NCBI GenBank assembly: GCA_947463105.1
Contig: CANHSD010000083.1
Span: forward strand, 1-11,246
Direction of reading: 5' to 3'
DNA: 11,246 nucleotides
From: Chitinophagaceae bacterium
GTDB lineage: Bacteria; Bacteroidota; Bacteroidia; Chitinophagales; Chitinophagaceae
In this document: piece after piece, positions 6,256-11,246 of the stretch
Position numbering within the stretch: position 1 is the first letter of the stretch
How the letters are laid out: the number at the start of each line of letters is the position of its first letter
The notes under the pieces: model-generated
Told to the model about the DNA's origin: nothing
What the model saw: the letters and a program-made list of their open reading frames with translations, nothing else
Databases searched by the model: none
Translations under genes and position numbers: made by a program

Positions 6256-6803
6256 AAAAGGCCTTCATCATCGCATTGGGTGAAGAAGTGAACCATGTTG
6301 AAACCATCAATGGCGCAATGGTGCTCTACTCTGGCGTGGGAAAGATCAATGCAACCATTGGTGCGTATTCACTGATCCAACAAGGCGCCACCGAAATCAT
6401 CAATGTTGGTTCATGCGGTTCAAAACAGCACAGGCTTGGGGAGATCATCAAAGTGGGAAAAGTTTACCAGGACATTGATGGAACGCCCATCAGCCCCTAT
6501 GGGCATACCCCTTTTGAAGCCGAAAGCCATTGTATCACCCTGGATGACTCTTCTCCTTATTCTTGTTTCACGACAGACTATTTTTTTGACCATGCCCAGC
6601 ACAGCAAATATGCTCCGGCCTATCTGGAGATGATCAAATCTTGCTCCGTTTTTGATATGGAATTGTTTGCGATTGCGAAAACGTGTTTACGCCATGGGGT
6701 TGGTCTTTCCTCCTACAAATGGGTTTCAGACGATGGTGATTTTACCAAGTGGAAGGAAAACTGTGAAATCTCATCCCAAAAGGTCATCGAAATGCTATCT
6801 TGA
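6252..6803 (+). CDS. Short nucleosidase/phosphorylase-superfamily protein, MTA/SAH nucleosidase-like
   Basis: A 183-residue member of the PNP_UDP_1 superfamily. Members hydrolyse or phosphorolyse nucleosides; the closest pattern is MTA/SAH nucleosidase (MtnN/Pfs), which splits adenine from methylthioadenosine and S-adenosylhomocysteine. Recognisable parts in order are GEEV (10-13), where E12 matches the general acid of MtnN, then YSGVGKINATIGA (26-38), NVGSCGS (51-57), FDMELFAIA (134-142) with the ribose-contacting Met136-Glu137 pair, and WVSDDGD (157-163) with D160 in place of catalytic Asp197. It is about 50 residues shorter than MtnN, mainly near the N-terminus and in the loops after the GSCGS strand, so the substrate is uncertain. 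The ATGA overlap with the methyltransferase stop fixes the start. Cytosolic, with no signal peptide. Futalosine hydrolase or another nucleosidase is an alternative. Confidence 0.72.
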   Translation: MKKAFIIALGEEVNHVETINGAMVLYSGVGKINATIGAYSLIQQGATEIINVGSCGSKQHRLGEIIKVGKVYQDIDGTPISPYGHTPFEAESHCITLDDSSPYSCFTTDYFFDHAQHSKYAPAYLEMIKSCSVFDMELFAIAKTCLRHGVGLSSYKWVSDDGDFTKWKENCEISSQKVIEMLS

Positions 6804-6828
6804 GGTTGAATCAACCCAATTGCATCGT

Positions 6829-7899
6829 ATGAAAAGGATGATATGTATTCTGCTTCTTATGGCCAATATTTCGGCCTTTTCGCAGCCCAAACTCCAATAC
6901 CATTCTGCTTCAACGCTGAAGATCCTGGGCAGGCCTTTCCCTCAGCAAACCACCTACAAGCGCTTCCCTGATAGCCTTGAAATGCACCTGCGCAAACCGG
7001 TCTGGGGCCTCAGCAAAAACAGCGCCGGCATCGCCATTTATTTTGAGACCAATTCAACCCAGGTGGCTGCCAAATGGAAGACCGGTGGCGAAGTGAATTT
7101 TCAGCATGTTGCTGGTACGCTCGTGAAGGGGGTTGATTTGTATGGGCTCGATGGCAACAAATGGTATTATGCCGGCATTGGCCGTCCATCTAGCGAATCG
7201 CGTCATGAATCATCCATCATCAAAGGCCTTGATGGCGCCATGCGCCAATATGTTTTATATCTCCCTTGTTATGACAATACAGATTCAGTGGAGATTGGCA
7301 TTGATGAGAATGCCATCCTGCAACTGCCTGCTGCACCGGTGTTGGCATCAGCCCATCCGATTGTTTTTTATGGCACCAGTATCTTGCAGGGCGCTTCTGC
7401 CATGCGCCCGGGGATGGCCTATCCTGCTATCCTTGAGCGAAGGTTGCAGAAAGAAACCATCAACCTAGGCTTCAGTGGCAATGGGCAGTTGGATTCCATG
7501 CTGGCTGTGATCATGTCTACCATTGATGCAGCTTGCTATGTGATTGATTGCGGTCCTAACCTCAGTCCTGAAATGGCTGCGACCCGCACCCTTCCTTTTC
7601 TGAAGCAACTCAAAAAATTGAAACCAAGCACACCAATATTATTGGTCTCCAACATTGACTATCCTCATGCAAGGTTCAATGCGGCAATTGCCCAAAAAAC
7701 AAAAGCAGTGAATGCACATTTTCTAGATGCTTTCAATGCCATGAAGAAAGAAGGGTACAAGGGGATCTATTTTCTTCCTTCAACCGGATTGATTGGTGAT
7801 GACGGAGAAGCCACGGTGGACGGTGTTCACATGACTGATCTTGGTTTTTACCGAATAGCCAATGCGATTGAAAAGGAATTGAAGCAGATCTTGAAATGA
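6829..7899 (+). CDS. Secreted SGNH/GDSL hydrolase with N-terminal GxDLY domain
   Basis: Predicted exported esterase, possibly removing acyl groups from glycans. The 356-residue protein starts with a signal peptide (MKRMICILLL..., cleavage near AFS|QP after residue 18). Residues about 25-165 form a beta-rich N-terminal domain containing GVDLY at 101-105, the hallmark of the GxDLY domain (PF14607). The SGNH domain (PF14606 type) follows with all four blocks. Nucleophile S184 is in FYGTSILQG (180-188). The oxyanion residues G217 and N218 are in GFSGNGQLD (214-222). N244 is in DCGPN (240-244), and the D331/H334 pair is in DGVHMTDLGF (331-340). The frame stays open upstream to 6652, but that would overlap the nucleosidase gene; ATG 6829 gives a clean signal peptide 25 bases after the nucleosidase stop. 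It is probably the last gene of the plus-strand run and converges with the large hydrolase gene. Substrate unknown. Confidence 0.85.
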   Translation: MKRMICILLLMANISAFSQPKLQYHSASTLKILGRPFPQQTTYKRFPDSLEMHLRKPVWGLSKNSAGIAIYFETNSTQVAAKWKTGGEVNFQHVAGTLVKGVDLYGLDGNKWYYAGIGRPSSESRHESSIIKGLDGAMRQYVLYLPCYDNTDSVEIGIDENAILQLPAAPVLASAHPIVFYGTSILQGASAMRPGMAYPAILERRLQKETINLGFSGNGQLDSMLAVIMSTIDAACYVIDCGPNLSPEMAATRTLPFLKQLKKLKPSTPILLVSNIDYPHARFNAAIAQKTKAVNAHFLDAFNAMKKEGYKGIYFLPSTGLIGDDGEATVDGVHMTDLGFYRIANAIEKELKQILK

Positions 7900-7935
7900 C
7901 ACCAATTCAATCTTATCATTTGCGCGTGATTTGTT

Positions 7936-10389
7936 TTATCGCGTGATGGTCATGTCTTTTCCCAGCTGCCATTTGTTGTTGTAATAGCCTGTCGCTTTCA
8001 CAGCAGTTTCGCCTTTCTCCAACATGTCCAATGAGAAAATCATGAAGTCTGGGAATCCACTGCCTCCTGCAAAATATTGGTTGGCTTCTGCAGCACGCAT
8101 GCCCTTCAAGCCTGTGCCACCAATCAGGGCAATTGAGCTGAAACCATTGTCTTTGTTGGGCCAGAGGTGATAGCTCCCAAGATCAGCACCCTTCAAGGTA
8201 TCTGCACCAACAACAGCGAAACCGCTGTTGATCTTGATGGGGCAATCTTTCAACAATGAACCAGCGATGAGATTGGTAGACATGTTGCCAAAAAGGATGA
8301 TGCCCCTTCCTGCATATTTCACTGAATCAAATTCGGTGTCTGCAATGATATCAATCGCACCGTTTCCACGGTAATACCAGGTTTCAGCATCGTATTTCGC
8401 CTTGTTCAGCATCCATGCATTTTCTTCTGCATTTCCTTTCGTTCCATACACAAAAACCATCCTGTGCTGGAAAGCTTCCTTGAATCCTCCATTCCTCATT
8501 TTTCCTTTTTCATATGAAGGCGCCAACTCATTTGTTATCCACTTGTCTTCAAATTTCAACAAGACCAATGGTGTATTTTTTGATGCGATTGCATTCATGG
8601 ATTGGCCGTCTAACTCAATGTTGACAGTATCTCCAGCCTTGAAGTCTTTCAGGTCAAACTGCAGTCTTTTCAAATTGGCAGTAGTTCCCTTGATGGATTT
8701 CAGTTTCATGTCCCGCTTCAACATCACCTTGCTGAATTGGTATTGTTGGTTTTGTTGCAGTAATGTTATCCAATGGTGTGTGGATGAAATGCCAACTGAG
8801 GCCGTGGTAAAATCAATTTCATTTACTGCATCACTGGTTGGAATCGTATGTTGATTGAAATACTGAAATATCGGCGGCCAGTCTACGCTTTCATTGCCAA
8901 ACCAATGTGATCCGCCGGGATATTCCTTGTAGCTGAAATCAGGATGGAATTCAGCTAATACCTTTCTCATTTGTCTTGCATAATCAACCGATACGGTCGG
9001 GTCGGCATCCCCATGGAAAATATAGACTCCGCCTGCCTTGTAGTTCTTGGCAAGGTTGATGACGTTGCCGGTATTGCTGGCCCTGATTAATAATTTTTTG
9101 GTATCCGTTGCGGCTTCTGTAGGAACCTTTCCATCATGCGACCCATATTCTGCAAGCGTTGGATAGCCTGCACAGGGTGCAATGGCTGCCCATTGTCCGG
9201 CATAGGTAGCGCCCAGGTACCAGGTGCCATGTCCACCCATGGAATGTCCTGTCAGGTAAATCCTTTGGGGGTTGGGGTTGAATCTTTTCTTTGCAATGTC
9301 CAAGACTTCCAAGGCATCCATCCTGCCCCAGTCTTCCCAGTTGAAACCCCTTGGCCTTCTGTTGGTGGGTGCCACAACAGGTCCTTCTGCTTTTGGTGCA
9401 TAGGCCCTTGCCTGTGAAATCGCTTCCACTTCAGCACCATGCACAGAAAAATACAGTGATGGCTGTTGGGTTGTGGCGATTTGTGGTGCAACGGCATAGT
9501 ACTGAACGGAGCCGTCTATTTTGCTGATAAAAGTATAACTCGCATGTTCGCCCTGATTCACTGCAGTGATGGGGATGCTGGTTGAATCGATCAGTTTGCT
9601 TCCATCATAGAGCGCAAGCTGCATGGTATAGCTGCCTTTGCTGATGGCATCAGGAACAGGTATGGTGATGGCTACTTTTCTGCTCAGCATTCCATGAACA
9701 AATGGAAGAATAGATGTAGCCGTTTTCCCTTCAAGGCTTGTTTTGATGCTCAGGTTTTTGGCATTGATGGTTGATGTATTCAATACCACGATACCACCGA
9801 CCAATTCTCCCTTTGATTCACCTTTCACGAGGAAGGGAAGGGTGGGGTCTGTTTTCAGTATTGACAAGGCTTTGGTGGGAAATTCAAGGCGCGCATTGAT
9901 CATGCCAAACCTGCCCATCCCTGCAGACCTGATATAGATTTCATTCACCCCTTTTTTCAATGAAACGGGGATGTTCATCCACCCATACCTGTACATATCG
10001 CCTGCGTGTGGTGCGCCATTCACATAGACCATTGAATGACCGGTGGCCACCAATACTGCGGTTTGGTTTTTGGGTGATGTATACGTGAGGTAAAGGTAGC
10101 CACTGCCCAGGGCGGGACTCCTGAAATTACCTGCACTATCGGGTTTGATGGCCGTCCATTCCGCCTTCTTGCTTCCATCAGCATATGAAAATGATTCGCC
10201 TGCAGCTGGTTTTATGCCGGCATTGTAAAGTTGATAGGCCAGTCCATCGCTGTACAAGGCTTCTCTTCCATACTGGTGCACATTTCCAAGGGCCAGGCCT
10301 TCTTGGAAAAGGTATTTTCCTTGGCCGTTCAATGCAACCATAACAAGAGAAAAGAACAAGAGAGAAACTGTGGATTTGAGCTTTTGCAT
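7936..10389 (-). CDS. Large secreted alpha/beta-hydrolase, prolyl-oligopeptidase/esterase type
   Basis: An 817-residue exported protein with a signal peptide (hydrophobic core about 9-20). Three regions are visible. Residues about 25-285 are beta-rich; 95-155 resembles a small ligand-binding beta-sandwich (SGYLYLTY, MVYVNGAPHAGD, VNEIYIRSAG). Residues about 290-515 form an alpha/beta-hydrolase domain: nucleophile S383 in LTGHSMGGHGTW (379-390), an acidic candidate at D461 or D463 in FHGDADPTVSVD (458-469), and H495 in GGSHWFG (492-498). This order and spacing suit the prolyl-oligopeptidase/PHB-depolymerase-like esterases. Residues about 520-817 match no domain I know, with VFVYGTKGNAEENAWML (645-661), GRGIILFGN (694-702) and a terminal segment near FPDFMIFSLDML. 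Substrate may be a glycan ester or peptide; I cannot decide. It converges with the SGNH esterase gene over 36 bases, and its start is 47 bases from rluF in divergent orientation. No clear promoter is visible on this strand. Confidence 0.82.
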   Translation of the reverse strand: MQKLKSTVSLLFFSLVMVALNGQGKYLFQEGLALGNVHQYGREALYSDGLAYQLYNAGIKPAAGESFSYADGSKKAEWTAIKPDSAGNFRSPALGSGYLYLTYTSPKNQTAVLVATGHSMVYVNGAPHAGDMYRYGWMNIPVSLKKGVNEIYIRSAGMGRFGMINARLEFPTKALSILKTDPTLPFLVKGESKGELVGGIVVLNTSTINAKNLSIKTSLEGKTATSILPFVHGMLSRKVAITIPVPDAISKGSYTMQLALYDGSKLIDSTSIPITAVNQGEHASYTFISKIDGSVQYYAVAPQIATTQQPSLYFSVHGAEVEAISQARAYAPKAEGPVVAPTNRRPRGFNWEDWGRMDALEVLDIAKKRFNPNPQRIYLTGHSMGGHGTWYLGATYAGQWAAIAPCAGYPTLAEYGSHDGKVPTEAATDTKKLLIRASNTGNVINLAKNYKAGGVYIFHGDADPTVSVDYARQMRKVLAEFHPDFSYKEYPGGSHWFGNESVDWPPIFQYFNQHTIPTSDAVNEIDFTTASVGISSTHHWITLLQQNQQYQFSKVMLKRDMKLKSIKGTTANLKRLQFDLKDFKAGDTVNIELDGQSMNAIASKNTPLVLLKFEDKWITNELAPSYEKGKMRNGGFKEAFQHRMVFVYGTKGNAEENAWMLNKAKYDAETWYYRGNGAIDIIADTEFDSVKYAGRGIILFGNMSTNLIAGSLLKDCPIKINSGFAVVGADTLKGADLGSYHLWPNKDNGFSSIALIGGTGLKGMRAAEANQYFAGGSGFPDFMIFSLDMLEKGETAVKATGYYNNKWQLGKDMTITR

Positions 10390-10401
10390 AACATAAATAT
10401 A

Positions 10402-10429
10402 TTGGTTTTTCCTTTCTTATCTATCTTCG
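10402..10429 (+). promoter_or_regulatory. Candidate rluF promoter
   Basis: TTG at 10402-10404 and TATCTTCG at 10422-10429 are 17 bases apart. The second matches the TAnnTTTG -7 consensus except for one T to C change. It ends 7 bases before the rluF ATG, so the leader would be only a few bases long. It lies in the 47-base gap shared with the divergent hydrolase gene. Confidence 0.45.
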
Positions 10430-10436
10430 GGCCAAC

Positions 10437-11165
10437 ATGAAATCTGTTCCAAAGGAAGAAGGCATCCAGATTAACAAATACATCAGCAATTCGGGCTTCT
10501 GTTCCCGGCGGGAAGCAGAAAAACTGATTGAACAGGCCCGTGTAACCATCAACGATGAAATGGTGCTTTTGACTGCCCGTGTTTTTCCGGGAGATGTTGT
10601 TGCCATTGATGGAGAGAAAATCAAGAATAAGCAGAAGCCGATTTATATTGCCCTCAACAAACCGGTGGGGGTCACATCCACCACGGATGAAACGGACAAG
10701 TCCAATATCATCCGTTTCATGAACCATCCCAAACGCATTTTCCCCGTTGGCCGTCTCGACAAGGATTCGGAGGGATTGATTTTGCTCACCAACGATGGTG
10801 ATATTGTCAACAAAATCCTGCGTGCAGGCAATAACAATGAAAAGGAATATGTGGTTTCTGTTGACAAGGAACTTACTCCAGAAATGATCCGGCAAATGGG
10901 CAATGGTGTCAAAATTTTGGGCGAGCGCACCAAGCCCTGTTATATCAGGCAAGAAGGGCAAAGAAAATTTCGCATCATCCTGAAACAAGGGCTGAACCGA
11001 CAGATCAGGAGAATGTGTGCCGAGTTTGGTTACAAGGTGAAGGACCTCAAACGCATCCGCATCATGCACATCCAGCTGGGCAACCTGGCGGTTGGCAAAT
11101 GGCGTTATCTTACTCCCGCAGAGATTGAGCAGTTGGATCGGTTGCTGGAGAAGGCGTACAACTGA
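10437..11165 (+). CDS. rluF: 23S rRNA pseudouridine synthase RluF
   Basis: Isomerises a uridine in 23S rRNA to pseudouridine (U2604 in E. coli numbering), acting on ribosomal RNA in the cytosol. The 242-residue protein has an N-terminal S4 RNA-binding domain (about 9-60, with INKYISNSGFCSRREAEKLI) and an RsuA/RluB/E/F-type catalytic domain. Key segments are the LNKPVGVTSTT strand (73-83), FPVGRLDKDSEGLILLTNDG (102-121) with catalytic D108, KEYVVSV (136-142), and QGLNRQIRRMCAEFGYKV (184-201). The NRQIRRMCxxFGY run followed by LKRIRIMHIQLG is the pattern that points to RluF rather than RluB, RluE or RsuA. Length is close to the conserved core of the family, without the long C-terminal tail of E. 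coli RluF. It starts at ATG 10437 with no Shine-Dalgarno sequence. No other translation or ribosome gene is adjacent. Confidence 0.93.
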   Translation: MKSVPKEEGIQINKYISNSGFCSRREAEKLIEQARVTINDEMVLLTARVFPGDVVAIDGEKIKNKQKPIYIALNKPVGVTSTTDETDKSNIIRFMNHPKRIFPVGRLDKDSEGLILLTNDGDIVNKILRAGNNNEKEYVVSVDKELTPEMIRQMGNGVKILGERTKPCYIRQEGQRKFRIILKQGLNRQIRRMCAEFGYKVKDLKRIRIMHIQLGNLAVGKWRYLTPAEIEQLDRLLEKAYN

Positions 11166-11194
11166 GTGCTGTTCTAGAGCAAAAAAATTACCGC

Positions 11195-11220
11195 AAAATT
11201 GTCACATACCCTGCAATTTT
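11195..11220 (+). terminator. Possible weak terminator after rluF
   Basis: AAAATTG (11195-11201) pairs with CAATTTT (11214-11220), a 7-bp AT-rich stem with a 12-base loop, followed by a pyrimidine-rich TTTCTTTCTTCC-like stretch. It sits about 30 bases after the rluF stop. The stem is low in G-C and would be a weak terminator; chance is possible. An ATG at 11243, preceded by CTTTG at 11233-11237, may be the first codon of the next gene, but only four bases of it are in the window. Confidence 0.25.
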
Positions 11221-11246
11221 CTTTCTTCCATTCTTTGGATCGATGA

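Noticed and set aside
6652..6828. Earlier start for the SGNH hydrolase
   Set aside because: The extension overlaps the nucleosidase gene in another frame and gives a basic leader that masks the signal peptide beginning at 6829.
7923..7947. Direct repeat CGCGTGAT (7923-7930 and 7940-7947) at the convergent junction
   Set aside because: Only two 8-bp copies, one within the hydrolase stop region; no sign of an attachment site or mobile element.
10329..11069. 246-codon minus-strand open frame across rluF and the start of the hydrolase gene
   Set aside because: The opposite strand encodes a complete, conserved RluF; the antisense translation has no recognisable domain or signal and spans the divergent promoter region.
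1..11246. A defence island, prophage, transposon, CRISPR or biosynthetic cluster
   Set aside because: Genes have household or envelope functions, and no integrase, transposase, repeat array or toxin-antitoxin pair was seen on either strand.

Overview
The window looks like an ordinary chromosomal stretch of a Bacteroidota bacterium, most likely from the Chitinophagaceae or a close relative. This rests on intermediate base composition, on the lack of purine-rich Shine-Dalgarno sequences before the start codons, on TAnnTTTG-type -7 promoter elements close to two start codons, on several Sec signal peptides, and on protein families typical of that phylum. The assignment to phylum is firmer than the assignment to family.

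Layout from left to right. A dCMP deaminase gene with a GTG start (114-611, +) converges with a secreted serine hydrolase of the class A beta-lactamase/PBP fold (620-1927, -), leaving only 8 bases between them. A divergent 41-base gap then leads into a run of six plus-strand genes. The first two are a predicted outer-membrane beta-barrel protein with a small beta-rich N-terminal domain (1969-2844) and class 1 fructose-1,6-bisphosphatase (2857-3855). After a 198-base spacer, which carries a 10-bp inverted repeat, comes a plant-type soluble acyl-ACP desaturase (4054-5028). It is followed by a THUMP-type rRNA methyltransferase (5089-6255), a short nucleosidase overlapping it by four bases (6252-6803), and a secreted SGNH/GDSL esterase (6829-7899). 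A large secreted alpha/beta-hydrolase (7936-10389, -) converges with the esterase. The 23S rRNA pseudouridine synthase RluF (10437-11165, +) is divergent from it. The last 80 bases hold a weak hairpin and perhaps the start codon of the next gene.

The genes serve general functions rather than one pathway: dUMP supply (deaminase), gluconeogenesis (fbp), unsaturated acyl-chain synthesis (desaturase), rRNA modification (methyltransferase and RluF), and four exported proteins at the envelope or outside the cell. The most suggestive functional link is the overlapping pair of a SAM-dependent methyltransferase and a nucleosidase of the MTA/SAH family. The second enzyme could remove the by-product of the first, but this is inference.

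I see no tRNA, rRNA, CRISPR array, insertion sequence, prophage gene or defence-type cluster, and no candidate for a wholly new system. The points worth a second look are at the level of single proteins and regulatory sites.
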